A DNA stretch of 64,000 nt from an uncultured Eubacteriales bacterium (lineage in GTDB: Bacteria; Bacillota; Clostridia; Lachnospirales; Lachnospiraceae). The notes beneath the pieces were generated by a model. It saw only the letters and a list, made by a program, of their open reading frames with translations. It was not told where the DNA came from and ran no database searches. The translations under genes and the position numbers were made by a program. Shown piece after piece: positions 7,796 to 15,967 of the stretch; positions within the stretch are counted from its first letter, which is position 1, and every line of letters starts with the position of its first letter. The stretch is taken from positions 1 to 64,000 of the forward strand of contig ONHA01000022.1 in the NCBI GenBank assembly GCA_900317515.1, in the 5' to 3' direction.

Positions 7796-9163
7796 TTACC
7801 TTCTGCCGCCGGGCATCTGGCCCCGGCCTCCGAAGCCGCCCTCGGGCATCTCGGGCATCGTGCCGTCTTCGGGCATCTGGCCCTGGCCGAACTGACCGCC
7901 CATCCGACCGCCCATCATGCCGCCTCCCATCATCTGGGTCGTCATCTCGGTGACCTGCGAACCGTTCACGGTGACGGTGCCGCCGTAGATCGCGCCGCCC
8001 CGCTCGTAGTCGAATGCGGACATTCCGGTGATCGTGATCGTGCCGTCGTAGACGTAGATGTAACCGTTGGAGTCGACCGCGTCGGTGTCGCCCTGGCCCA
8101 TCACGATGGTGGTGTCGCCGCCGTGGAACTCGATTAAAATGTCAACCGCGGTGGACTTGTCGGAGGCGTTGATGCCGTCGTCGGAGGCCTCAATGTAGAT
8201 CGTGCCGTCATTGATCGTGACGCTTGTGGACTCGAGACCTTCCTCGGCGGAGATATTGATGTTGCCGCCGTTAATCGTGAGGGTAGTCGTCGCCTGAATG
8301 CCGTCGGAACCCGCGTCGATATCGAAGGTGCCGCCGCTGATGTAGACGGAGCCGACCGTGAGGTCTTCGTCATTTTCACAGTGGATGCCGTCGCCGCCGG
8401 CTGTGATCGTGAAGGTGCCGCCGCAGATCGAGACGGAGTCGTTCACGTCGATGCCCTTGCCCTCAGCATTGATGATCCATGTGCCGCCGGTCGCCTTGAA
8501 GTCGTCCTTGGCCGCGATGCCGTGGTCGGTGGAGTTAATCGTCAGAGTTCCGAGACCGTTCAGGACCAGATCATCCTTGGAGAAGATCACCGCGTCGGTG
8601 TTGGTGTCGCCGTCCGCCGTGAAGGTGCCCGTGACGGAGAGGGTATTGTCGCTGCCCTCAGCGGTTGTGACGAAGACCTTGTCTGCGCTCTTTACATAAA
8701 TGGCGGGAGAGTCATCGTTCGTGATGCTCACGTTGTCGAGCACGAGCTGGACTTTGGCGTCATCCGCTGCTTCGACGATGATGGTTGCATTTTCAGCAGT
8801 TCCGGTGATTATGTAGGTGCCTGCCTCGGAGATCGTGATGTCCTCGTTGTCTGCGACCTCGATCGTCTCGGCCTCGGAGGTGTCGGCCTCCTGGAGAAGA
8901 TCCCGGTCCGTGAAGATGTCGCTGTCGTTTATCTCCGTCCCGGAGGAGGTGCTGTCAGAGGCAGATGCTTCGGAGGACCCGGCTGTTACGGTCTGTGTGT
9001 CTTCCTCGAAGATCACCTGGCCGCTTGCCGGCTCCGTCTCCGCCTCAAAGGTGACGGATGTTTTGGAAGCTTTGGTTTCTGTATTGGAAGAGCTGCAGCC
9101 CGTGATAAGGAGGGAAGAGCTGACCATGACTGCGAGTGCGGCTGCGATGAACTGTTTTTTCAT
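7796..9163 (-). CDS. Cthe_2159-like (DUF4353) carbohydrate-binding lipoprotein
   Basis: 455 residues from ATG at 9163 (AAAGGAGA upstream). A signal peptide ends in a lipobox, LLITGC, so it is anchored outside the membrane. A Ser/Thr/Glu-rich linker precedes residues ~105-400. These contain repeated beta-helix rungs: INSTDHGIAAKDDFKATGGTW, ITAGGDGIHCENDEDL and IDAGSDGIQATTTLTI, each with the D-G-I pattern. This matches the Cthe_2159 family, whose Clostridium thermocellum member binds acidic polysaccharide (polygalacturonic acid) on a calcium-binding parallel beta-helix. The last ~50 residues are an unusual Met/Gly/Gln/Pro-rich tail (MMGGGMMGGRMGGQFGQ). Confidence 0.85.
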   Translation of the reverse strand: MKKQFIAAALAVMVSSSLLITGCSSSNTETKASKTSVTFEAETEPASGQVIFEEDTQTVTAGSSEASASDSTSSGTEINDSDIFTDRDLLQEADTSEAETIEVADNEDITISEAGTYIITGTAENATIIVEAADDAKVQLVLDNVSITNDDSPAIYVKSADKVFVTTAEGSDNTLSVTGTFTADGDTNTDAVIFSKDDLVLNGLGTLTINSTDHGIAAKDDFKATGGTWIINAEGKGIDVNDSVSICGGTFTITAGGDGIHCENDEDLTVGSVYISGGTFDIDAGSDGIQATTTLTINGGNINISAEEGLESTSVTINDGTIYIEASDDGINASDKSTAVDILIEFHGGDTTIVMGQGDTDAVDSNGYIYVYDGTITITGMSAFDYERGGAIYGGTVTVNGSQVTEMTTQMMGGGMMGGRMGGQFGQGQMPEDGTMPEMPEGGFGGRGQMPGGRR

Positions 9164-9240
9164 TTTTGGAAATCTCCTTTCGATTTGATGATGCATACGA
9201 TACAGGGAGATTTAGAACATTCTGTGTCCAAAATCGTGGG

Positions 9241-9274
9241 GATTTGTGAAAAACATGTTTGTGATTTGTGAAAA
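9241..9274. promoter_or_regulatory. Direct repeats GATTTGTGAAAA with central palindrome
   Basis: GATTTGTGAAAA occurs at 9241-9252 and 9263-9274, a 22-bp period (two helical turns), with AAACATGTTT centred between them. It lies 78 nt upstream of the Cthe_2159-like gene and looks like an operator for it. Apart from this site and the promoter at 9395, nothing else is seen in the 9164-9466 gap. Confidence 0.4.
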
Positions 9275-9394
9275 CCTCTCTGCGGGCGGGTTTTTACCTA
9301 TTATTAAGCGGAATTCGGGGAGCTGTCAATGGGAAAGAGCCCGGAAGGTGCACGGGTGTATGAAATTATTCATATAATCTTCACAATTTCAATC

Positions 9395-9422
9395 TTGAAT
9401 TATCGAAAAAGGATGGTACACT
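9395..9422 (+). promoter_or_regulatory. Candidate promoter TTGAAT-N16-TACACT
   Basis: TTGAAT at 9395-9400 and TACACT at 9417-9422, about 45 nt before the ATG of the Bax-inhibitor-1 gene. Confidence 0.45.
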
Positions 9423-9466
9423 ACATTCTATAAGGAAGGAAAACTTCCGGAAAGGAGATCTATCAT

Positions 9467-10273
9467 ATGAATAATGATTACAACAGGGATTATGAAAATC
9501 CTTACTATGAAAATGAAACCAATCAGAATTCCTACAACTACGGAACCGGCGGCTACAACGTCATGGCCGGCATGGGTGCAGTCACTGAGTCGCTCAGCAG
9601 CTACATCGCAAAGACCTTCATGTGGATGGCTCTTGGCCTCCTGGTCACATTCGGCGTATCGATGGGACTTGCGCTCTCGGGATTCATGAACAGGCTTATG
9701 ATGAGCGGAGCTCTCAGCATCGTCCTGATCGTCTGCACGGTCGCCCAGCTTGCCGTTGTGGCGGTTATGGGTATCCGGGTCCGCAAGCTTTCCGTCGGTT
9801 CGGCGAGAGGAATGTTCCTCGCATACGCGGCGCTCACGGGCGTGACGTTCTCCATGTACTTCTACATGTTTGACCTCAGGATCCTCATGTTTGCGTTTGC
9901 GGCGACGGCAATTCTGTTCGCCGGCATGGCGATCGCGGCAAGAGTTTTCAATATGCAGCTTGACACGATCCGCCCGTATCTCTTTGCGGGGCTGATCGCG
10001 CTTCTTATTTTCGGTATTGTCCGGATCTTCCTCCGCATCGATATCCTGGATCTTGCATTCTGCTATCTCGGTGTGGCGATCTTCCTCGGCTATACAGCCT
10101 ATGACACGACCAAGATCCGCGACAACTACTATTACTACACGAATTCGGGCGACGGCACCATGCTGGCCAAGGCTTCGATCTTCTCGGCTCTGCAGCTCTA
10201 CCTCGATTTCGTAAATCTTTTCCTCTACATCCTGCGGATCCTCAGCAGGAACAGCGGAAGCAGCAGGAAATAA
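9467..10273 (+). CDS. Bax inhibitor-1 / YccA family membrane protein
   Basis: 268 residues after GGAAAGGAG. A Tyr/Asn-rich cytoplasmic start (~40 residues) leads into seven hydrophobic helices. The segment GVAIFLGYTAYDTTKIRD is the conserved C-terminal BI-1 signature with the two Asp of the pH-sensing pair, and ALQLYLDFVNLFLYILRIL is the usual last helix. Bacterial members (YccA, YetJ) are calcium-leak or protease-interacting membrane proteins. It is a single gene with its own promoter and terminator. Confidence 0.9.
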   Translation: MNNDYNRDYENPYYENETNQNSYNYGTGGYNVMAGMGAVTESLSSYIAKTFMWMALGLLVTFGVSMGLALSGFMNRLMMSGALSIVLIVCTVAQLAVVAVMGIRVRKLSVGSARGMFLAYAALTGVTFSMYFYMFDLRILMFAFAATAILFAGMAIAARVFNMQLDTIRPYLFAGLIALLIFGIVRIFLRIDILDLAFCYLGVAIFLGYTAYDTTKIRDNYYYYTNSGDGTMLAKASIFSALQLYLDFVNLFLYILRILSRNSGSSRK

Positions 10274-10287
10274 ACAAGAACGGCAGC

Positions 10288-10322
10288 AAAAAGGCGGTTC
10301 CCTTGCGGGAGCCGCCTTTTTT
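10288..10322. terminator. Bidirectional terminator
   Basis: GGCGGTTCCC and GGGAGCCGCC arms with flanking A- and T-runs, between convergent genes. Confidence 0.85.
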
Positions 10323-10331
10323 ATTGCAGCA

Positions 10332-11054
10332 TCAATGTCTCGTATCGTCCGTAAACCGCTCGCAGAACCGGGCGTGGAACGAGGGCTCCTCGCCGCGGGA
10401 GGAGAGGTGGGATGTGTCCCCGAAGGTGAGCATCCGGAAGGAGGCGATCCCCTCTTCCCGTTCCTCGGTAACCAGGGTCGTGACGGAGGCGGGCAGTGCG
10501 CAGGTCCCGTGCAGGAGCGGCACCAGAGGGAGATTCAGAAGCCGGGAGAGGAGCACACACTCGAGCCCGAAATGGCAGAAGAGCGCAACCGTCTCCGCGT
10601 TCGGCTTCTCCGCCCGGTAAATATAGCCGTCCCGCCGGTAGCCGTGCTTTGCAAGGAGCGCATCGAGGCCGTCTGCAGCCTCCTCGTAGCGGCCCTTAAC
10701 GTCGCCGCTTCTTGAAACGGGGGTCTCAAGCCAGTGATCGATCGTGAAATTCTCGGGGTGACGGGTCCAGTCGGCCGGCAGATAGTCCCACGGGATTCCC
10801 TTGTGCGTCCCATCCTCGAGCGTGACGCGGACGTCGAACTCGCGAAGCCAGGGGAGAATGTGCTCCTCCTCGCCCCGGCGGGCGAGCGCCGGCGCGGCGG
10901 TCATTCTGGCCCGCCCGTAGGGGGAGACATAGAAGTGGTCGATCGGAGCATGCTCCAGCCGGTCCGCCAGGAGCTGCGCCTCCCGAAGACCTTTTTCGGT
11001 GAGGCTGTCGTGCTCGTAGTCGGGTTCAGCGTGCCGGATGATCAGTATTTTCAT
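10332..11054 (-). CDS. Histidine phosphatase family protein
   Basis: 240 residues. The phosphohistidine motif is at the start (ILIIRHAEPDYE), a second conserved arginine lies in VSPYGRARMTA, and the second catalytic histidine is in CHFGLE near residue 175. This is the phosphoglycerate-mutase-like fold, here of the longer RHAEP type often annotated as a phosphatase of unknown substrate. The start codon lies inside the 3' end of the polymerase gene (29-nt overlap), with AGAAAGGA upstream, so the two are translationally linked. Confidence 0.85.
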   Translation of the reverse strand: MKILIIRHAEPDYEHDSLTEKGLREAQLLADRLEHAPIDHFYVSPYGRARMTAAPALARRGEEEHILPWLREFDVRVTLEDGTHKGIPWDYLPADWTRHPENFTIDHWLETPVSRSGDVKGRYEEAADGLDALLAKHGYRRDGYIYRAEKPNAETVALFCHFGLECVLLSRLLNLPLVPLLHGTCALPASVTTLVTEEREEGIASFRMLTFGDTSHLSSRGEEPSFHARFCERFTDDTRH

Positions 11055-12351
11055 TTTTAAATCCTTTCTGCCCGCGGCTTATTGCGCCGCTGCCGTATTT
11101 ATCATTGATCTTCTGCATCATGCCCGTGAGCTTGTCGTCGCGGGCTTTCTTTTTTTGGGCGGCCGCATCGTTCTTCTTTTTCTCCTCCGCCCAGGAGAAG
11201 AGATCGAGCTGGTCAAATGTGCTCTCGGTGAGCGTCGTCACGCCGACCCCGACAAGGCGGATGGCCTCCCCGTGCGCAAACAGGCCGGAGGGCGGCATGA
11301 GAAGCTCGCTCGCGAGGAGGAGAGCGGATTCTGTGATGCGGCCGGCGTCATTTGTCGGGTTATCGATCCGCATCTGCCGGGAGTGGCGCCTGAAGAGGGC
11401 GGTCTTTACGGAAATGAAAACCGTCGAGCCCCTCACCCTGTCCCTCTGAAGGCGCTCCGCGACGCGGCCGGAGAGTTTTTTTATGGTGGGCACGCAGGCG
11501 GAGTCAAAATTCTCCAGTGTGATGTCCTCGGGAGTGGTCGTCTCGTTGGAGTAACTCTTGGCTTTTTCGCGCGTGATTACGACTTCGCTTCTCGAGAGGC
11601 CGTTCGCGGCGCGGTGGATGTAGCTGCCGGCCTTGTCCCCGAGAATGGAAATGAGAAGATCCGGATCTGCCTTCGCGGCGTCGCCGATGGTCTTAAGACC
11701 GAGGCCGGTCAGCCGCTCGGCGGTTTTGGGCCCGCAGCCGTAGAGCTCGCCGATCGGGAGCGGCCAGAGCTTTTCGGGGACCTCCTCCGGGTAGAGCGTG
11801 TGGATCTTGTCGGGCTTCGTGAAATCGCTGGCCATCTTTGCGAGAAGCTTGTTGGAGGAGATGCCGACATTGACGGTGAAGCCTAAGGTATCGCGGATTT
11901 CATTTTTAATAACTTCCGCGGCGCAGCGCGGGAAGGTGCCGCCGGCATTCAGCTCTTTCTGAAACCGGTCTTCCAGCCCGGTCATGTCGAGGTAGGCTTC
12001 ATCGATCGAGGCTTTCTCGACGACGGGGCAGTATTTTTTCAGGATCTTCATGAAGGCGTTCGAGTATTTCCGGTAGGTCGTGAAATCGGAAGGAATGAGG
12101 ACGAGCTCGGGACATTTCTCGAGGGCCCGCATGACCGGCTCGCCGGTTTTCACCCCGATTTTTTTGGCGGGGATCGACTTCGCGGTGATGACCCCGTGGC
12201 GGGTCTTCACGTCCCCGCCGACCGCCGAGGGGATCAGGCGGAGGTCCGGTGCGTTCGGATCCTCGGACAGCCGTTTGACCGCGCTCCAGGAGAGGAACGC
12301 GGAGTTGACGTCGATATGGAAGATGATGCGGTTGTCCTGAGTGTCTTTCAT
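11026..12351 (-). CDS. dinB: DNA polymerase Y family protein (DinB/Pol IV-like)
   Basis: 441 residues from ATG at 12351 with GGGAGG upstream; the frame is open further but without a start signal. The palm motif IIFHIDVNSAFLSWSAV holds the first metal-binding Asp, and SIDEAYLDMTG (residues ~128-138) holds the second Asp-Glu pair. FGCGPKTAERL-like residues (YGCGPKTAERLTGLGLKTIGD) form the helix-hairpin-helix. The little-finger domain follows. Compared with E. coli DinB (351 aa) it has a C-terminal extension that is Lys-rich and could carry a beta-clamp-binding motif (QLDLFSW, a clamp-binding-like peptide). It performs translesion synthesis. Confidence 0.93.
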   Translation of the reverse strand: MKDTQDNRIIFHIDVNSAFLSWSAVKRLSEDPNAPDLRLIPSAVGGDVKTRHGVITAKSIPAKKIGVKTGEPVMRALEKCPELVLIPSDFTTYRKYSNAFMKILKKYCPVVEKASIDEAYLDMTGLEDRFQKELNAGGTFPRCAAEVIKNEIRDTLGFTVNVGISSNKLLAKMASDFTKPDKIHTLYPEEVPEKLWPLPIGELYGCGPKTAERLTGLGLKTIGDAAKADPDLLISILGDKAGSYIHRAANGLSRSEVVITREKAKSYSNETTTPEDITLENFDSACVPTIKKLSGRVAERLQRDRVRGSTVFISVKTALFRRHSRQMRIDNPTNDAGRITESALLLASELLMPPSGLFAHGEAIRLVGVGVTTLTESTFDQLDLFSWAEEKKKNDAAAQKKKARDDKLTGMMQKINDKYGSGAISRGQKGFKNENTDHPAR

Positions 12352-12451
12352 GGCGGCCTCCCTTATGAGGAGTATAGCATAAAAGTGTGGGGAGCGGGAG
12401 AGACCTGTTGTAAAATCAGGATATAATCCCGGGATACTGCCCAAAAGGGAC

Positions 12452-12480
12452 TTGCATATTATTCTAAAAAGTTGTAAAAT
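12452..12480 (+). promoter_or_regulatory. Promoter TTGCAT-N17-TAAAAT of the TRAP operon
   Basis: TTGCAT at 12452-12457 and TAAAAT at 12475-12480 with ideal 17-nt spacing. Predicted transcript start is near 12487, giving a leader of about 58 nt. Confidence 0.6.
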
Positions 12481-12544
12481 AAATTCGTTTTTGGAATATA
12501 AATTGTGCCGGCCCCAAGTTCGAACCGGCAAAAAGGAGGTAATT

Positions 12545-13615
12545 ATGAAAAAGAAATCTTTGAAGGCACTCGGGATTCTCATGGCGGGCATCATGTCTCT
12601 CGGAATGCTCGCAGGATGCGGCGGCTCCTCGTCCTCTTCTGCGGCTCCGGCAGCGGAGAGCACCGCGGCAGCCAGCACCGCAGCAGCGGAGAGCACCGCT
12701 CCGGCAGCAGCGTCCGATGTCTCCGCCAACCTGACCATGGGCACCGGCGGTGAGTCCGGCACCTACTACGCATTCGGCGGCGTCCTTGCAAACTACATCG
12801 GCCAGAACACCGGCGTCAAGATCAACGTCGTTTCTTCCGGCGGATCCGCAGCCAACATCAGCGATATCGTCCTCAACAAGACGGTTGAGCTCGCGACGGT
12901 TCAGTCCGACGTTATGACCTACGCGTACAACGGCACCAACTCCTTCGCGGAGACCGGCGCCATGAGCGACTTCCGTGTTATCGGCGGCCTTTACGCCGAG
13001 ACGGTACAGATGGTCACCTGCAACCCGGATATCAAGTCCGTTGCCGATTTCAAGGGCAAGAATGTCTGCGTCGGCGATGTAGGCTCCGGCACATACTACA
13101 ATACCATCGACATCCTCAATGCTTACGGCCTCACCCTTGACGACATCACTCCGATCTATCAGTCCTTCGGTGATTCCGCAGAGAGCCTTAAGGACGGCAA
13201 GATCGACGTCGCATTCATCTGCGCGGGCGCTCCGACCACAGCTGTCACGGACCTTGCTACATCCAAGCCGGTTTACCTGGTCTCGATCGATGACGAGCAT
13301 ATGAAGAAGCTCCTTGCCGACTGCCCGTGGTACGCTTCCCTCACGATTCCGGGCGGCACATACCAGGGATTTGACGAGGATGCTGTGACCATCACGGTCA
13401 AGGCTACGCTCATCGCAAGCGCTGACATGGATGAGGAAGTCGCCTACACGATCACCAAGACCATCTTCGACGGCGCTGCCGACATCGCCGCCCTTCACGG
13501 CAAGGGTGCTGAGCTCTCCCTCGAGTTCGCGACCGACGGCATCGCGGTTCCGTTCCATGCGGGCGCTGCAAAGTATTTCGCAGAGAACGGCATTACGGTC
13601 GAGACGGCTGAATAA
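12545..13615 (+). CDS. TAXI-type TRAP transporter solute-binding lipoprotein
   Basis: 356 residues from ATG at 12545 (AAAGGAGG upstream). A signal peptide ends in lipobox LGMLAGC, then comes a Ser/Ala-rich linker. The TAXI signature follows at residues ~60-110: LTMGTGGESGTYYAFGG, INVVSSGGSAANI and a VQSDVMTYAY segment. TAXI proteins capture small dicarboxylates or amino acids and deliver them to a fused TRAP permease, which is the next gene. A hairpin between the two probably keeps this subunit in excess. Substrate not determinable. Confidence 0.93.
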   Translation: MKKKSLKALGILMAGIMSLGMLAGCGGSSSSSAAPAAESTAAASTAAAESTAPAAASDVSANLTMGTGGESGTYYAFGGVLANYIGQNTGVKINVVSSGGSAANISDIVLNKTVELATVQSDVMTYAYNGTNSFAETGAMSDFRVIGGLYAETVQMVTCNPDIKSVADFKGKNVCVGDVGSGTYYNTIDILNAYGLTLDDITPIYQSFGDSAESLKDGKIDVAFICAGAPTTAVTDLATSKPVYLVSIDDEHMKKLLADCPWYASLTIPGGTYQGFDEDAVTITVKATLIASADMDEEVAYTITKTIFDGAADIAALHGKGAELSLEFATDGIAVPFHAGAAKYFAENGITVETAE

Positions 13616-13634
13616 TCCGAAACAGTAACAAGGC

Positions 13635-13666
13635 AAGTGCTGTCTCATCGGAGGCAGCACTTTTTT
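13635..13666 (+). terminator. Intra-operon hairpin (attenuator) between binding protein and permease
   Basis: GTGCTGTCTC and GAGGCAGCAC pair with one mismatch around a 4-nt loop, followed by TTTTTT. The permease start is 20 nt further on with no new promoter, which fits partial termination or 3'-end protection of the binding-protein mRNA. Confidence 0.75.
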
Positions 13667-13685
13667 CCAATATAAGGAGGTACGG

Positions 13686-15656
13686 ATGGCAGACAAGGAT
13701 AAAAATATAAAAACAAACACACAACCGGCAAGCGACATCGCCTCAAAAGAAGAGCTCGAGGCGGTCATGAAGAAATACGACCGGGAATCCAACACCCGCG
13801 TGTGGGAGGGGACGCCCCGGATCATCGTGTATGCGATCATGGCTGCATTTTCCGTATTTGTCATCTATGTCACGCTGTTCGCTACCTGGCTTGACCTCAT
13901 CCGCTATCCCTCCTTCGTCGGCTGCATCATCATAATCGGTTACCTGATGTACCCGGCAAAGAAAGGCGTGCAGAAGACAAACCATATCCCCTGGTATGAC
14001 TGGATCATCATGATCCTCGGCGCAGGCGCCTATTTCTATATCGTCGCCAATGCGCAGGATCTCACCGTCCGCCTCGGCATGATGAACGTGAAGCCCTATG
14101 AGATCGTGATCGGCATCATCGGAATCCTCGCGACCTTCGAGCTCTGCCGCCGCGCGGTCGGCATCCCGATCCTCTGCGTTGCGAGCGTGTTTGTCATTTA
14201 CGCGCTGTATTATTACGGTATTACCAAGGGCCTCGGCATGCAGAGGGCCGTCACGAACCTCACGATCGGCCTTTTCTACCGCACGACCGGCATCCTCACG
14301 ACGCCGATCCAGGTCTGCGCGAAGTTCATCGTCGTCTTCATCATTTTCGGGTCCTTCCTGGAGTGCACGGGTATTTCCGATTTCTTCATCCAGCTGGCCA
14401 ACTGCGTGGCGGGCGCGTCCTCGGGCGGTCCGGCCAAGGTTGCGGTCATTTCCTCGGCACTCTGCGGCATGGTCTCCGGATCCTCGGTCGGCAACACCGT
14501 CACCACGGGTTCCGTCACGATCCCGATGATGAAAAAGACCGGCTACAAGCCGGAGTTCGCGGGAGCGGTTGAGGCGGCGGCCTCCACGGGCGGCCAGATC
14601 ATGCCCCCGATCATGGGCGCGGCTGCGTTCCTGATGGCGGAGTATGTCGGCGTTCCCTACTCGAACATCATCGTCAGGGCGATCCTGCCGGCGGTCCTTT
14701 ATTTCCTCGGCATCTTTATCTGTGTCCATCTCGAGGCGCAGAAGCTGGGACTTAAGGGCATCAGCCGCGACCAGCTTCCGAAATTCGGCAAGCTGATCAG
14801 GAAGATCTACCTGCTGATCCCGCTCATTCTCCTTGTCTACATGGTCTCCAGCGGCCGCAACACGATGGCGTTCTCGGCCGCGGTGGCGATCATCGCCTCC
14901 ATCGTCGTGAGCCTCTTCAACAAGGACTCCCGGATGACTCCGAAAATGTTCTTCGAAGCCCTGGCGGGCGGCGGCAAGAGCTCCATCTCCGTCGCAGTGG
15001 CCTGCGCGATCGCCGGCGTCATCGCGGGCAGCATCGCCATGACGGGTCTCGCTTCCCAGCTCATTACCGCGATCATCACGATCGCGAACGGCTCCAAGTT
15101 CATCGCCCTGTTCTTCACGATGCTCTGCTGCATCGTCCTCGGTATGGGCGTTCCGACGACGGCCAACTACTGCATCATGGCCTCCACCTGCGCACCGATC
15201 CTGATCCAGATTGGGATCCCTGCGATGGCGGCGCACTTCTTCGTATTCTACTTCGGCATCGTGGCGGACATCACGCCGCCGGTCGCGCTGGCGGCCTACG
15301 CGGGCTCCGCGATTGCCCGCAGTAAGCCGATGAAGACGGCGCTCAACGCGACCAAGCTCGCGATCGCGGCCTTCGTCGTGCCGTACGTTTTCGCTCTTAA
15401 CCCTGCGATGCTCCTCATCGACACAAATCCGCTGGAGGTCATCCAGGTCATCATCACCTCGGTCGTCGGTATCGTTGCGATCGCGGCGGGCCTTGAGGGC
15501 TACCTTGAGGGCAGTCTGATGATCGTGTTCCGGATCGTGCTGATCGCGGCCGGCCTTCTGCTGCTGGTGCCGGGCACCCTCACCGATGTGATCGGTATCG
15601 GCGTTGTGGCGCTCGTGATGGTGTTCCAGATCATAAGAAAGAAAAAGGCTGCATAA
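13686..15656 (+). CDS. TRAP transporter permease, 4TM/12TM fusion
   Basis: 656 residues after AAGGAGG. About 60 cytoplasmic residues lead into four helices (DctQ-like small subunit), then a DctM-like 12-helix domain. Signatures include GGPAKVAVISSALCGMVSGSSVGNTVTTGSVTIPMMKK and the GQIMPPIMGAAAFLMAEY segment, the TIGR02123 fusion type that pairs with TAXI binding proteins. Transport is driven by an ion gradient (H+ or Na+). It follows its binding protein and has no periplasmic partner elsewhere in the window. Confidence 0.94.
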   Translation: MADKDKNIKTNTQPASDIASKEELEAVMKKYDRESNTRVWEGTPRIIVYAIMAAFSVFVIYVTLFATWLDLIRYPSFVGCIIIIGYLMYPAKKGVQKTNHIPWYDWIIMILGAGAYFYIVANAQDLTVRLGMMNVKPYEIVIGIIGILATFELCRRAVGIPILCVASVFVIYALYYYGITKGLGMQRAVTNLTIGLFYRTTGILTTPIQVCAKFIVVFIIFGSFLECTGISDFFIQLANCVAGASSGGPAKVAVISSALCGMVSGSSVGNTVTTGSVTIPMMKKTGYKPEFAGAVEAAASTGGQIMPPIMGAAAFLMAEYVGVPYSNIIVRAILPAVLYFLGIFICVHLEAQKLGLKGISRDQLPKFGKLIRKIYLLIPLILLVYMVSSGRNTMAFSAAVAIIASIVVSLFNKDSRMTPKMFFEALAGGGKSSISVAVACAIAGVIAGSIAMTGLASQLITAIITIANGSKFIALFFTMLCCIVLGMGVPTTANYCIMASTCAPILIQIGIPAMAAHFFVFYFGIVADITPPVALAAYAGSAIARSKPMKTALNATKLAIAAFVVPYVFALNPAMLLIDTNPLEVIQVIITSVVGIVAIAAGLEGYLEGSLMIVFRIVLIAAGLLLLVPGTLTDVIGIGVVALVMVFQIIRKKKAA

Positions 15657-15680
15657 ATCAGATCATGATGTTTATTTACG

Positions 15681-15815
15681 GAGGGACGGCTCTGACATTG
15701 TCAGGACCGTCCCTTCGCCGTTGCGGGGACAGTCCCTTCGCCGTTGTGGGGACAGTCCCCGCGCCGTTGTGGGGACAGTCCCCGCAACGTTGTCAGAACC
15801 GTCCCCACGGCGGTG
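15681..15815. repeat. Array of GGGACGG / GGGGACAGTCCCC palindromic units
   Basis: The array starts with a hairpin GGGACGGCTCTGACA...TGTCAGGACCGTCCC (15683-15713). Three direct 23-bp units follow at 15717-15739, 15740-15762 and 15763-15785, each holding GGGGACAGTCCC; the last two are identical. It ends with TTGTCAGAACCGTCCCC (15790-15806), complementary to the first arm. The outer parts belong to the same family as the palindromes at 1042, 5337, 7748 and 29535. It probably also ends the TRAP operon transcript. Confidence 0.85.
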
Positions 15816-15967
15816 CAGCACTGATTTTTTATCCGGTTTTGCAGGATGGCACAGATTTTCTTACAAATTTGCAAAAACCCCGCCATTTTCATCAAATATG
15901 TTGTATACTGGTATCATCGGATATGATTTTATTTTTCATACAACAACAATGAAAGGTGATTACGGAA

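Noticed and set aside
8381-9271. 296-codon plus-strand frame opposite the Cthe_2159-like gene
   Set aside because: Composition is that of a reversed beta-helix gene, and no ribosome site is seen.
12464-13864. 466-codon minus-strand frame over the TRAP binding protein
   Set aside because: The plus-strand gene has signal peptide, lipobox and ribosome site; the opposite frame is Arg/Asp/Val-rich GC shadow.
13743-15236. 497-codon minus-strand frame over the TRAP permease
   Set aside because: It mirrors membrane helices as Asp/Arg/His-rich sequence; no start signal.
15717-15785. Tandem 23-bp units as a CRISPR array
   Set aside because: The units adjoin directly with no spacers, and there are no cas genes; it is a palindromic repeat array.
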